Of a stretch of 64,000 bases of DNA, positions 11,835-23,020 are shown in pieces. The stretch is from Heligmosomoides polygyrus polygyrus. Lineage: Eukaryota; Nematoda; Chromadorea; Rhabditida; Heligmosomidae. The notes beneath the pieces were generated by a model. That model did not search any database. It was not told the origin of the DNA and worked only from the letters and a program-made list of their open reading frames with translations. Location: the NCBI GenBank assembly GCA_947396885.1, contig OX377201.1, positions 25,087,923-25,151,922 on the forward strand, in the 5' to 3' direction. The position numbers and the translations under genes are program-made. Each line of letters starts with the position of its first letter. Positions within the stretch are counted from its first letter, which is position 1.

Positions 11835-12333
11835 CGAATCCTGTTACTTTGGCTACATGAAGAGCCTACTACAGTACTAAGGCACAAACAGTAGGATTTA
11901 AAAATCGAACCACTTTAAAGGATTGAACGCAGCGACAAAATTTGAATGACGGCGAAGAGGGTGGATAGTGGAGAGAATGCGCAGCTCCACGGTAATTGTG
12001 GCAGTGGAAGGAGTTCAGAAAAAAGGTCCCCGAATAGTCGAATAATGTATAACCATGGTGATGATGCCCATCGAATAATAATAGCTTAGCGCTGCTGGCG
12101 ACGTAAAGCTTCGTTGTTACGAAGCAGCCTGGAGAAGTTGAAGCACTGCACTTCGGGCAAGTGAACAGAGTGGTTGCTGGTGAATACTTCTCAGTCTCGG
12201 TGTCGCAGCGTTTTAAAATTTCAGTGAAAAGTTGGTGCTAGACTATGCTGCCGCATTACTTGCTGTTCCTGTTCTATCTTCACAATTAGAAGTAACTATT
12301 ATGCCATAATTAATCGTAAGTTCGTTTGCTAAT

Positions 12334-12503
12334 CAGTCCCTTTTGGAGTGCGCCATGAATTCTGCTTCTAGGGGAGGGTCATGTAGGCGGTTTGAATGCA
12401 TATTTGGATTATACAATGACTTGCAAGCCGATGAACAAGTCAGTGTTTCTTCGTTCCCACACAAGTTTGATACCAATTCACCGGCTATGGTTTGGTTGGC
12501 CTG
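12334..12503 (-). repeat. tRNA-derived SINE, family A (partial)
   Basis: Reverse-strand 3' half: CCCTTTTGGAGTGCGCCATG, TTTGAATGCATATTTGG, GCCGATGAACAAGTCAG, TTTGGTTGGCCTG. The tRNA-like head is missing. Confidence 0.75.
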
Positions 12504-12735
12504 TAACTTTGTAACTCCAGTTTTTTCCCATTAGTTAAGTCGGTACGAGACGGAACTATCATAGTGGGAAGAGGCACGAGGTGTTTTGTCTCTCATCCCT
12601 TCTCCTGAATTTGTCCCAGTGTTTAAGCTACTACCAAATGACACGTGGAACTTCCATGTGAGCTGAAAGAATGTCTTATCGTGGAGTGCTGGGCAAAACT
12701 GTCACTGTAGCATTGTCCCGACTAATATAGGCCCT

Positions 12736-13737
12736 ATGAGACTTTTGAACTCGATCACTTCTCACTCTTACATGTTTTTCAGAACAGGCAATAGGAAAAA
12801 TTTCTTGTTCAATCCCCGAGGAACGGCTTGGCTAGACGATCATCTAGAAGTGAAGATTTGGTCGACTTGGGTAGACAATCATGCAGAAAAGGAATGCTCC
12901 AGTATGAAAGAATCCAAAATTCTGAGATTTGTGGTGCCTTTTATCATCTTAAAGGTCATGAGCAAATCATATCTTTTTCGTCTCCATTCCAAAGAAGAGA
13001 GGGATAATCTCTTATTTCTGTCGCATGAGCTATGAATATTAGATGGCATTCTGAATGATCGTAGGATTAATTTGCGTGTCAATGTGTTTCGAACTCTCTC
13101 GATTGCAAGAATATCTTTCTTCTTATGCGGGCAGAAGGCTGTAGTATTCGTCTCAAGTATGGGGTATAACTTATAGACTTCGAGCAAGGTGCTAGCATCT
13201 GGAGTGTGGAGCACTTTGAAGATGTAATACAATACAATGGAGTTGAAGTGCTCATCAAAGCCTACATATTTTGCTATTATAAGATATGCCCAACCCCTTA
13301 ACTTTGAGTAATTACAACCCTGAGAGGAACTCCCGAAACAGTACATTTCGGTGTTCGCTGTAACATACCGATGCTCATAACGCACGTTTTTTCACAAGAT
13401 AAAGGCAGCCCCTTGCTAGATGACCATTTAGCGACTTTATCAATACATAGCCATTGGTATTCTGGGATCCGGAAAGTCCAAGTTATTGACTTGGGCAGTT
13501 TTAAAAATTTTAATATCATCTGCGTACATGCAGCGATCAACTTGAAGATCCAGAAACAGCTTCGGCAGATCCGAGGTGAAAATGTTAAATAACAACGGTG
13601 AGAGGACCCCCGTTGAGGGACCCCACTCGTAACCGAATGCATAGCAAAGAGGGAATTCCGGATACAGACTTGAAAAGTTCTATTGCTGATGAATACGGAT
13701 AACCAATTTATAATACGATGATGTAGATAGAAGCTAG
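12736..13737 (-). mobile_element. CR1-like LINE, minus strand, 3' portion of an interrupted copy
   Basis: Read from 13801 downward: the RT segment with SGVPQ and a decayed ADD region (CTQMILKFLK in place of the YADD strand), then the C-terminal block with ERVRNTLTRKL and SSLEWRRKRYDLLM at 12879-13385. The reading frame stops at 13737 exactly where the RTE copy 2 target duplication ends and resumes at 16896. It is frameshifted and inactive. Confidence 0.75.
13717..13737. repeat. Target-site duplication, left copy
   Basis: A 21-bp block starting GATGATGTAG and ending GAAGCTAG, repeated exactly at 16875-16895. Its GATGAT start matches the (GAT)n tail of the inserted LINE, as expected if the tail primed on the nicked target. 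Confidence 0.95.
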
Positions 13738-16700
13738 GTGGCGATGTCCGTTCCTCCACGTGGTGCCACTGGAAACTGCTTGCTTTTGCGAGCCGAGCCA
13801 ATCACGGACAATCGAATGCAGGCGACAGGCCCTAGTGACAGGCCGGCCTACGAACATCCTGTGTCACATCATATGGTCGATGACGTTTCAGAGTTCTCGA
13901 GATAGTGCTATGGCGTCCGCGGGAACCGACGCGCACTCGCAAAGCCCGGCGGGTGTGAGAAGTATGCGAGGGTCCCTGATGCGAGGACGGCATCGGGGGG
14001 GGGGGGGGGGGGGCAACTGAGCTAGTCCGAAAGTCCCGTAACGTAGGCAAGACCCGCGTAGCAACGTTGAATGTGGGTACATTGACGGGCCGCTCGTGCG
14101 AGTTGGTAGAAGCACTGGAGCGAAGAAAGATAGATTTCTGTGCGGTGCAGGAGACGAGGTGGTTCTGCAGCAAGTCAAGGGACATAGGACGTGGCTTCAA
14201 GGCCGTTCTATGTGGAAGTCCCAGGACCACCAGTGGTGTCGGTATGATCGTCTCCGAGCGTTTCCGTGACGCGATTGCAAGCGTAGAACGTTTCGATGAC
14301 CGCTTGATGAAGATTGTTGTCGCCGTAGAAGACCGACGGTGTCATTTCTTTTCCGCGTATGCTCCGCAGACAGGTTGCTCCGAGCAAACCAAGGACGAGT
14401 TCTGGTCCCTGCTTGATGAGAAGACAGCGGAAGTGCCGTCACAAGACATGATTGTTGTGGCAGGTGACCTTAATGGTCACGTCGGAGCAACGAAAGATGG
14501 TTACAGCTGTCATGGTGGTTTTGGCTATGGGTCACGCAACGCCGATGGTGAGCGTATACTTGAGTATGCAGACTCACACGACCTCACCATCGTGAACACC
14601 AAGTTTCGAAAGCGTGACTCCCACCTCATCTCGTTTTATAGCGGGAACGCCAAAACACAGATTGACTATGTTCTTGTTAGGCGTCGCGACCAAGGTCTTG
14701 TCACAAACGCGAAGACCGTGCCGTATGAGACGGTTGCCACGCAACACCGTCCACTTATCTGCTCGCTGAAGATCACACCTCCGAGGTGTAAACGTGTTGA
14801 GCGATGCGGGACGGCTAGAATCAAATGGTGGCGACTGAAAGAGAAGGAAGCAGCTGTTATTTCTCGCATTCGGTTGCCGACGGTAACAACTGTCAACGAA
14901 ACCTGGAAGGATGCTACCGATGCGATAACTCTGGCTGCGCGCCTCGAACTCGGCACAACGAAGCCTGGACGGCGTTGGGTCGACAAGCAGGCTTGGCTGT
15001 GGACTGACGATGTCAGAGAGAAGGTCAGGGAAAAGAAACGGCTATATCACGTATTTATCGGTGATAAAACAGTCGATAATTGGCGGAATTATCGATAAGC
15101 GAAGAAAGCGGCAAAGAAGGCAGTGGCCGGTGCTAAGGCCGCACACTACGCTGATGTGAGTGAAAAACTGGAGACGCGCGATGGCGAGCGTTATCTTTAC
15201 CGCCTCGCCAAAGCTCGCTGTCGCCAAGCAGAAGACATCGAGAAGTTCTTTGGCATTAACGACGAGAACGGTCATCTTCTGATGGATCGTAAGAGGGCTG
15301 TGAAGAGATGGCGCGAATACTTCGAGGAAATCTCGAATGTAGAATTTGAACATCCTGCTGTTCCTTTTGCATCACATGTACACTCCTGTTCAGAAGATCA
15401 CAGTGAGCGAAACTGAAGCAGCCCTGAGGAAGATGAAGTCAGGCGAAGCCACTGGTCCCGATGACCTGCCAGCTGACCTGTGGAAGTCGAAGGGCTGGTG
15501 CCCTGCTGACTGGCTGACTGAGTTTTTCAATCAGGTTGTTGCTGAGAAGAAAGTGCCTGAGGGTTGGCGGCAAAGCACGACTATTCCGATTTGGAAGAGG
15601 AAGGGCACTCCTGCAGACTGTGCTAGTTACCGACCAATTCGCCTTCTTTCGCACACCATGAAAATCTTTGAGCGAATTGTCCATGGACGTATTCGGGATG
15701 TCGTCCAGCTTTCCACGAATCAGTGTGGTTTCGTCTCTGGCTGTGGCACTGTTGATGCCATTCACGCTGTTCGTCTTTTGCTAGAGAAACACCGCGAGAA
15801 ACAGACACCGGTGCATTTTGCCTTCCTGGACTTGGAGAAGGCCTTCGACCGCGTTCCGCGGGAAGTGATATGGTACGCGTTGCGACGACATGGTATCCCT
15901 GAAGAGCTTATTGAGTGGGTGCGCATCCTCTACTCGTGCCCAATAAGCCGAGGGCGAGCACCAGCGGGCACCTCGATGGAGTTTCCAATCTCTGTCGGAG
16001 TGCACCAGGGATCTGCGCTCTCCCCACTGCTCTTCGTGATCGTCATGGATGCAATTACACGCGATCTCCAAAGGGCAGCTCCTTGGACGCTGCTGTATGC
16101 CGATGACGTCATGCTTGCATGCGAAGACAAAGCAGAGCTCGAGCGACAGGCACAGGCGTGGTGCGATCGCTTTGGACTCAAGCTAAACGTCAAAAAGACG
16201 GAATACTTGACGACGGATGTGAATGAGCATGGATTCATTAAGATCAATGGTACTGCGCTCTCACGAGTTACATCTTTCAAGTATCTTGGATCAACAGTCA
16301 CGTCCGATGGCAGTCTAAAGTTGGAGGTGAACGCACGTGTGAGTGCAGCCTGGTCCAAATGGCGTTCGTTGACTGGGGTGCTTTGCGACAAGACAATTCC
16401 TGAGTACCTCAAATCAAAGGTGTATAGAGCAGTCGTCCGCCCAGTAGCGACGTACGGTGCTGAGTGCTGGCCTGTGACGAAGGAAATTGAAAGCCGCCTC
16501 AGTGTAATGGAGACGAAAATGCCAAGGTGGACGGCTGGAGTAACGCGATTTGACCGCGTTCGCAATGAAACCATGCGACAAAGGTTCGGTGTCGCTCGAT
16601 AGCTGACAAGTTGCGCGAAGCACGTCTACGATGGTATGGTCACGTCCTTCGCGCTAACGACGACACCGTGTGTAAGATTGCCCTGAATCTTGAAGTCCCT

Positions 16701-16874
16701 GGAAAACGGCCCAGAGGACGCCCGAAACAACGTTGGCTAGATACGTTGCATATGGACTTGAAGTTAGCTGGTGTTCACCCGACCAAGGGTTTGATCGGGA
16801 GAAGTGGCGTCACCAGACCAGAAGAGCGGACCCCTCCACCAAGCGGGACAAACGCTATTGAAAATGATGATGAT
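13738..16874 (+). mobile_element. Near full-length RTE-clade LINE, copy 2, inserted in a CR1-like LINE
   Basis: A 3.14-kb element with 5' leader, apurinic endonuclease (14037-15098, with NVGTLTGR, QETRWF and DLNGHVG), linker and RT (15346-16602, with LDLEKAFDRV and YADD), C-terminal domain (16611 on) and a (GAT)n tail. It is flanked by a 21-bp duplication (13717-13737 and 16875-16895). Defects are few: one nonsense codon at 15096-15098, frameshifts near 15380, 16600 and 16775, and a 19-G run at 13995-14013. About 90% of the ORF is readable. Confidence 0.93.
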
Positions 16875-16895
16875 GATGATGTAGATAGAAGCTAG
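16875..16895. repeat. Target-site duplication, right copy
   Basis: Exact 21-bp match to 13717-13737. The CR1-like reading frame resumes immediately after it. Confidence 0.95.
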
Positions 16896-17048
16896 CGAGT
16901 TTATAGATTAGTAGGTGGTGGGGGACTCAATCAAATGCTTTACTAAAGCCAAAGAACACGACATCAACATTACTCCTGGCGTCATAAGCTTTGACCACTG
17001 ATTAAAACAAAAAAAGGGCAGTCTCAACTGACCTCCAAGGGCGGAAGC
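16896..17048 (-). mobile_element. CR1-like LINE, 5' portion of the interrupted copy
   Basis: The minus-strand reading gives HGFRPWRSVE and then FFGFSKAFD, which is the RT segment just N-terminal to the part at 13.3-13.8 kb. It contains two stops. Confidence 0.75.
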
Positions 17049-17161
17049 CATGTGGAACTGACGGGATGATTTGCTGTGACTAAACATGAGACACAATGTG
17101 CTTCTTCAGCACATTGTTTCTCATGTTGAGCCACAGCAAATCTTACCGTCAGTTCAACATG
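17049..17161. repeat. Long hairpin element, 53-bp arms
   Basis: The arm at 17049-17101 (CATGTGGAACTGACGGG... CAATGTGC) pairs with 17109-17161 with about five mismatches across a 7-nt loop. It abuts the CR1-like fragment. It could be a tiny foldback element or the footprint of a palindromic duplication. Confidence 0.8.
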
Positions 17162-17182
17162 ACTATACATGGCTAAACACGC

Positions 17183-17275
17183 ATTGAAGTCGCTTCCACG
17201 ATATCGCGTAGGAGTATTTAGAATGCGTGGCGCATCCGAAAACAGATTGAGAAACGGTGATCTTTACCCTTATGT
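17183..17275 (+). repeat. tRNA-derived SINE, family A (3' fragment)
   Basis: CGCATTGAAGTCGCTTCCAC through GAATGCGTGGCGCATCCG and the terminal CTTTACCCTTAT. Only the last third is present. Confidence 0.7.
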
Positions 17276-17949
17276 TGTCCATACGTTTTCACGGGAGAGG
17301 AAAACAAGGACTTAAGAAATGGCCCCTTCTGGACTGACAAAGGACGACTTATGGTTAGCAGGAAGAATAATTGTTCTTCATGTTGTGTAACAGTATGGAG
17401 TGATTTTCCAGATTTATGTGTCCCTACAATGAGAACAAGATCTTCTTCGAAGACAAACAAGCTGTTACAGAGAAGTAGGGATGGCCCAATAACTTCGTCG
17501 TTACATTCTATAATATTTTTTTCCGGAACTCAAAAACAAAGAGGTTTTCAAAACTCATATTTAAATAAACACTCTCTCATAGAACAACATTGCATAGAAT
17601 CGTTTGCAAGAAGCAGCCAGTTGAGTGAGCAACACTGGACACACGACGTGGAAGCACTTGGTTGCAGAATGACTCACGACTGTAACTGACTATACGTATC
17701 GAAACCAACTGTCCAGGGGCTACCAGAATTGGGCATATAAATTCTGGGCGCCTGAAACGAGAATACGATTTCGTTATGTTTCTTATAAAAGTCTCCGTCG
17801 GCCTGGAATTCATATAATCTAACGAGAAGCCAGCCGAGCAGTCTCCTTCCAGAGATTTATGGACTTCAAAAGACCGGAATTTTGTGCTTCCAACAATTCA
17901 TTTTTGTACGCGAACCCACGTAAATTTAGACTGTCATTGGTGGAGGTAG
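17276..17949. other. Unassigned region
   Basis: Mixed-composition DNA with no recognised exon, repeat or RNA gene. Confidence 0.35.
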
Positions 17950-18990
17950 GAATTGTTCTCAGGGTGGTTCAATTTGAAAGCGGTAACTAAATGCATCATT
18001 ACTTGGGAGCTCATAAGATTGCAGCTCAACCAATACTTCCGCCCTTCTCCCCTTAAGATCTTCCTTTATCGCCGCTCTGCATAGCTTCGCAAGCTTGGAA
18101 GTCAGTTGGTAGTTGTCTGACGCTCGTGCTACTCCACCTGGCACAGCTTCCGGAGGCAGAAGGCTTTTGGTGGTCTTCAAGCTCGCGGGTCCCTTAGCAC
18201 TATCGCGGATATGGTGCACAAACGGTCATATTCCTCGTCGATGTTGTTAATATCGGTGTCTTCCCAAAGACCGGCAAGAGAGGTGTAGAGGTCCCAGCTG
18301 ATGATCGTTCCGGGACTCCTATTCTTGAACTTTGCGGCCTTCTCTCCTTGACGCGAAAAGCGGAACCTCGCGCGAAGGAGGCGGTGGTCCGATCCCGTGT
18401 AGAACTTGGGGACAACGGAGACGTCGGTCAGGCAATATTTGCGATTGAAGATGATGTGGTCGATCTCGTTGTGGAACTGGCCACCGGGGGATTCCCAGGT
18501 CCACCGCAGGGATTGAGGCTTCTGGAACTGTGAGTTTCCATGGATGGTCTTGGTTGACATGATAAACTCAGACAGCCTTTCGCCTTGCTCGTTCCGCTCC
18601 AAACCGTTGGTTCCGATGTGAAGCTTTCTTGGCGACCTTCGTGGCCCGATCTTGGCGTTGAAGTCGCCGACGATCGCCTTGTAGAAAGTGTGATCTTCCT
18701 TACAGAACTTTTCCAGCTAGAGCTAGAAGGCTTCGACCTCTTCGTCGTCGTAGTCGGATGTTGGGGCATACGCGACGAATACAGTCAAAGCTGGCGTAGC
18801 CACATCGCTTCAGTCGCAGACGTCCGATTCGGGTTGTCAGAGACTCGTACGAATCGATGCTCATGGCCAAGTGCGTGTTGACGAGGACACCAACACCGCC
18901 TACTCCCCTGCTGTCGCATGTTCCGAGGAACAGTTCTTCTCCGGAGTCGAAGGCGGGGTGCAGGGACACTCTTCTAAACTAGCTTTAAGG
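17950..18990 (-). mobile_element. RTE-1-like LINE fragment, endonuclease region
   Basis: Read downward from 18969: GTCDSRGVGGVGVLVNT (endonuclease strand), a frame change, then at 18602-18177 NEQGERLSEFIMSTKTIHGN, NEIDHIIFN and the SDHRLLRARF catalytic block. A linker with AIKEDLKGRRAEVL runs to 17959. This is a different RTE lineage from copies 1-3. Both ends are truncated and it has several frameshifts. Confidence 0.85.
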
Positions 18991-18994
18991 CTTT

Positions 18995-19183
18995 TCAAAT
19001 AGAAGCGTACTCTATCAAATCGAAATGACCTTCAGGCAGGTTAATGGCGGGAAGAGTGCGAGCTTTAATGGCAATACTGACGCTCTCACGATTCGGGAGC
19101 ACTCCCTTCCTGCGGAAATACAAAACCACACGGGAATATGTCAGCCGGGATGAAATGTGGACGCCAAGAATAACCTTTTTCAC
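18995..19183 (-). CDS. Unrecognised short open frame
   Basis: A 62-codon minus-strand frame ending at a stop, with an acceptor-like TTTCCGCAG at about 19103-19111 followed by an in-phase open block (KGVLPNRESVSIAIKARTLP). It could be a terminal exon of a lost or unseen gene. No family or donor partner was found. Confidence 0.2.
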   Translation of the reverse strand: MKKVILGVHISSRLTYSRVVLYFRRKGVLPNRESVSIAIKARTLPAINLPEGHFDLIEYASI

Positions 19184-19319
19184 TCAATCACAGTGGCTAG
19201 CTTTGCATGAATTAATAACGATTTTGGTATAAAAACACCCAAATTTTTGATCCGCCATGTAATTGCACTCCCGGGCGAGTCATGATTTTTATAGAATTAA
19301 ATAACGCCGTCTCATAATA

Positions 19320-20432
19320 TTAGGTTGTCGGAAAAGTAATGTCCTCTGCTTTCGATTAGCTGTTTTTCTGCTCATTTTTTTAGCCCAAATGACTGTACTT
19401 ATTTGAGAAGCGTTTTCAAAGGCATCTTTTGATCAAGTTTCGTTCCATTTCATTGTTTTTTCGAAACAAAATTTTTCAGATTAACGACGATCGGGCAAAA
19501 ATTGCAGTGCTTGTTTGTTTGATATACGACTATGAAATGCTGCAGAATCCCACAGCATCTTCTCTGAGGTATTTGGTATCGAAGTTCCAGCGCCAGAGAT
19601 GGTTTCAACGCTTTCGAGAAGGAGATGAGAGCCTTGAAGACAACGAACGCCAACGCGCCCTCAGGTCGTGGATAACGAGGCATTAAAGCAAGCTGTCGGT
19701 TCGGACACAACCCAACCTACACTGCCATCACCGGCCGTTTGTATGCAACTGTGGAGTTAAACCGGTGTGTGAAATAGGTGCCGCGTCAGCTCAGCGATGC
19801 AAGCAAATCTGCACGGGTCGCCATCGTTGGAGTTCTCATCCGCAAAACTAAGAACTGCGGCTTCTGCGATTCCATCGTCACGTGGGATGAGAAGTGGATC
19901 TATGTAGTATGACAACAGTGGAACAATAGAGATCTAGTGTATTTTGAGGTGCTGGATCCTAGCCAAACTGTTACGGCAGATCTCTACAAAGAACAACTGA
20001 GCCGCGTGGACCAAGCACTGCGTCAACAAGGTGTGAAACACAACACCTGTGAAATTCCTCCATGAGAACGCTCGACCACATGCCGCGAAAATCACACTGC
20101 AAAAAATGAGGATTTGGGTAGGAAACTTCAGCCTTACCCGCCATACAGCCCAGACCTCGCGCCATCAGACTACCATCTTTTCCGGGCAATGCAGCACTCA
20201 TTGGCAGAGAAAAAACTCAAGAACCGTGAGGAAGTGAAAATTTTAGTATCCAAATTCTTCGAGTCGCAGGCAGCGGAGTTCTTCAAGAAAGGCATCCACT
20301 CTTTGCTAGGATGTTGGCCGAGGTGTCACTGATAAGAATGGAGACCACCGCTTGGACTAAGGTACTGTCATTCTGTTCTTATAATAAAGTTTGTTTTCAA
20401 ACAAAAGCGACATTTCTTCTCCGACAACCTAT
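19320..20432 (+). mobile_element. Degenerate mariner element with TTAGGTTGTCGG termini
   Basis: Inverted ends TTAGGTTGTCGGAAAAGTAA (19320) and its mirror ending CCGACAACCTAT (20432), flanked by TA. The transposase (D,D34D type) is in pieces: an N-terminal helix-turn-helix part with FREGDESLEDNE at 19429-19686, a central part with many stops, and a C-terminal part with [13 protein letters not shown] at 20114-20332. The second catalytic aspartate reads as glutamate (HENARPHAA). Inactive. Confidence 0.88.
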
Positions 20433-20524
20433 TACTTTGAATCAAGCCATGGCGAAGGTGAACAAGAGAATGATGAAGAATGAAGGGCAATGGATGAAGA
20501 ACGGCGACAATTAATGAACGTTAC

Positions 20525-20758
20525 GCAGTTCAGTTCCACAGGATACTATAGAGGTGACTTGAATGCATATTTGGTCTGTACATACAGTGACTTGCGGTCA
20601 GCAGAAGGACGGCTCTATGTTCTTCCCAGCCTTGCAATAATTCAACAACCCCGGTGGGATGGAAGGCGATGTTGGCTTGAGCGGACCCGAACCAAGAACC
20701 TTGATTTACGGTACGCGTGACAGCTACCGCTTCCTCCGCGCTACCGCTCGCTTCAGTG
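20525..20758 (-). repeat. tRNA-derived SINE, family A
   Basis: Reverse-strand copy with GACTTGAATGCATATTTGG, CAGTGACTTGCGG, CCCCGGTGGGATGGAAGG, CGAACCAAGAACC and GCGTGACAGCTACC. The start is trimmed and the sequence diverged. Confidence 0.75.
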
Positions 20759-20955
20759 CTAATAAATAGACCACTCGGAATCTTACGACCTGAGGCTTAT
20801 GTCGCTGCCGGTGGAATACACGTTCACCTGAATCGCACACTGAAATATGGAAAGGCCATTTATTGCAAGCATTCTTTCCTTCGGGTAGCATTTCCGTGTT
20901 TGGGTTTTCCAGCAATACACGCTAGAAGCATTCACCCAAACTTTTTCGACGCGTG

Positions 20956-20963
20956 TATATAAG
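20956..20963 (+). promoter_or_regulatory. TATA-like box before the secreted-peptide gene
   Basis: TATATAAG lies 69 bases before the start codon in an otherwise mixed region, leaving about 40 nt for an outron before the acceptor at 21024-21030. Confidence 0.45.
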
Positions 20964-21023
20964 GGACGATTTGCAGCAGAAATGCTACCCTCTATTCCAG
21001 AGCTCTCAGGTTTTAAGCGGGAC

Positions 21024-21030
21024 TTTTCAG
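21024..21030 (+). promoter_or_regulatory. Spliced-leader-type acceptor
   Basis: TTTTCAG is followed by one base and then ATG. This is the classic nematode 3' splice consensus. With no upstream exon visible, trans-splicing of a spliced leader is the simplest reading. Confidence 0.55.
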
Positions 21031-21031
21031 T

Positions 21032-21386
21032 ATGCTAGTAGCTGCCATTCTTTTCCACTGTGTTGCTGCTCTGGCATACAGCAATTACGGCTCTCCTCCA
21101 TATGGCTACGGTGGTCAGTTGTCACCCTACGTCCAGACGATTCCGGTAAGTTTGGATGACTCTGACAAGTAACCATATCATTAACTGTGCTGACTTCAAG
21201 GTATTCATTCCTCCTTGGAAAAGCAGCTCTTCTAGCGGAGGTGAGCACTTTAGCAACAAAACCCATCCACCAGAAAAAAATGCCCGACAAGTTTTAGGGC
21301 CAAGTTGTCAGCGATGTGATGCGCTGAGAACCTCATGTGATTACGACGAAGAGGGAACCAAATGCACTCAAGCCACTATAGTGTAA
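21032..21386 (+). CDS. Small secreted cysteine-containing peptide, two exons
   Basis: Exon 1 is 21032-21145, the intron 21146-21200 (GTAAGT...TTCAAG, 55 bp) and exon 2 21201-21386. The join is phase 0 and gives 99 residues. Residues 1-15 (MLVAAILFHCVAALA) form a signal peptide with likely cleavage before YSNYG. The mature N-terminus is Gly/Tyr/Pro-rich (GSPPYGYGG). The C-terminus has four cysteines spaced C-x2-C-x6-C-x8-C (CQRCDALRTSC then KC). One N-glycosylation site (NKT) is visible. No known family is recognised. The start is fixed by the TTTTCAG acceptor one base upstream and a TATA-like box at 20956. It is flanked by a mariner and SINEs. It could be a structural or excretory peptide. 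Function is unknown, but the gene structure is convincing. Confidence 0.75.
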
Positions 21387-21682
21387 CAATTTTCAATTCT
21401 TTTATTTATTTATTGCATATACTCAATTCCATTCCTTTAATATACTGCACGTAGAGGACCTTAATAAGCTCGATCAACTGTTCATCACAAGTTTCATTTC
21501 GGACATTCCTCTCATAGACATTGTCTTGTCCTTTATCGTATAGGAAGTCAAAGACATTGGACCAAAGTGATTGCGTTGCCTACTGTGACCTTGTCTAAAT
21601 CTTCAGTACCATTCTCTAGTGAGCTCGAACCTAGACCTTTTAAGAATAGAACATTCCAGTTGTAGAAGGGTATCTCTGACTA
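21387..21682. other. 3' flank of the secreted-peptide gene
   Basis: T-rich after the stop (TTTTATTTATTTATTG), consistent with a 3' untranslated region. No canonical AATAAA is seen close by. Confidence 0.35.
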
Positions 21683-21973
21683 TGGGCGCGCGTAGCACAG
21701 CCAGTGTCACGTTCACCCAACACCAGGATAATGGTTCAGATTCGTCCTCCAGGCCAGCAAAGCCTTCCATCTCTCCGAAGCTGGAGAGTTGATGCCAGAC
21801 TTGTATGGAAAGGATAAGGCGCTGAGTTGTCCATCAGCTGGCCACCGCAAGCCATTGTATGAACAGATGCGCATCCAAATCGCCTCCACGACATCCCAAG
21901 ACGTAGAATGGGTGGCGCATCCGAAAAGAGATCGAGTAACGCAGTTCGAGTAACGTCGTCCTTCATCCTTTAT
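21683..21973 (+). repeat. tRNA-derived SINE, family A
   Basis: A full-length but diverged copy from GGGCGCGCGTAGCACAGCC through GGCCACCGCAAGCCATTGTA to the tail CCTTTA. The A box is degraded. Confidence 0.85.
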
Positions 21974-22256
21974 CTCCAACTTCTATCTAATCACGTTCAG
22001 AAACTTCATCAATCGACGTGGCTGCAAGGTAGCTGTAGCATCATGTAGAAACGGTGGCAAACTGACTACACTGGAGACATCAGATGGTGAAATTCTGGCG
22101 CAGGGAACGAACTTCCAAAAGATGCTGAGGTGTGGAAGAAGAGAGAGGCAAGTTGGCATCGACTTCTTTCATTTCGCGTTGCACGGCACAGTTTGCTGTG
22201 GGGGGTCATGAGCTGTGCATTAAAACTTGTGACGTGTGGTTAATGCAGTTAGAAGC

Positions 22257-22445
22257 CTGGGATCAGATTCATCAGCGACTTACAGAGATTTAACCGAGAA
22301 ATTACAGCCGAAATTCCTGGTAATGCCAACATTTCACCATATCGCCTGTTGATAGGCCGCGTTAATTCGCGTTTTTCTTCAGGAATTTCGGCTGTAATTT
22401 CTCCGTTAAATCTCTGTAAGTCGTTGATGAATCCGGTCCCTGAAT
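22257..22445. repeat. Hairpin element, about 62-bp arms
   Basis: GATTCATCAGCGACTTACAG... CGAAATTCCTG at 22266-22321 is mirrored at 22380-22433 with three mismatches. The arms extend a few bases further out with weaker pairing. The loop is about 58 nt. No coding content. Confidence 0.8.
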
Positions 22446-22859
22446 GGATTCTGACCCCTGCATGATGCAAGCCGGATCGTTTCTAGTCTATGTGATTCAG
22501 TTCTCAATGAGAATTTAGTGGAAACTAGTATCATCTGCTAACCATCTAGGTCATGGCAAATACAGACGACGGCTGGTCAAAAAGTCTTGATCCAATTTGG
22601 TAAAGCTTCCAGAACTCGAACTTTCTTTTCTTGTCCGGTAGCCTCAGGTGGTCAGTCTCCCATGGGGTATTTATAGGTCATTCTTGAAACTTCTCAATGA
22701 CAAGAATATGAATATAGCCACGTCGCCTTCCTTAAATTTAATCACGATGTCAGACAGTCCCACAAGAGCACCTTTGAGCCATCTTTTCCATAAATGGCGT
22801 AGAGGCAGCGACAGCCGTTGGAAACGTCAACATAGGAGAGACAACACTTCCTTCAGCAG
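22446..22859. other. Unassigned region
   Basis: Nothing recognisable. Confidence 0.35.
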
Positions 22860-23020
22860 TGGCAAAGCGGCGGTTCAGTTGCTTCAGAAAAGGAGACACA
22901 GACTTTGAAGACAAACCTCAGTGGGGTCGCATCTCAAAGTGGAGGAAGTTCTCGTCGTTCTCGACGCTGTCGAGGAGGATATTGTATTACGAGCTGCTTT
23001 TGCAAGGATGAACTGTCACC
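22860..23020 (+). pseudogene. Mariner transposase N-terminal relic
   Basis: The translation gives CFRKGDTDFEDKPQWGR, the linker motif of mariner helix-turn-helix domains. After a frame change it gives VLDAVEEDIVL and MNCHR. Stops follow. No terminal repeats were located. The downstream 23021-23400 is unassigned. Confidence 0.55.
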
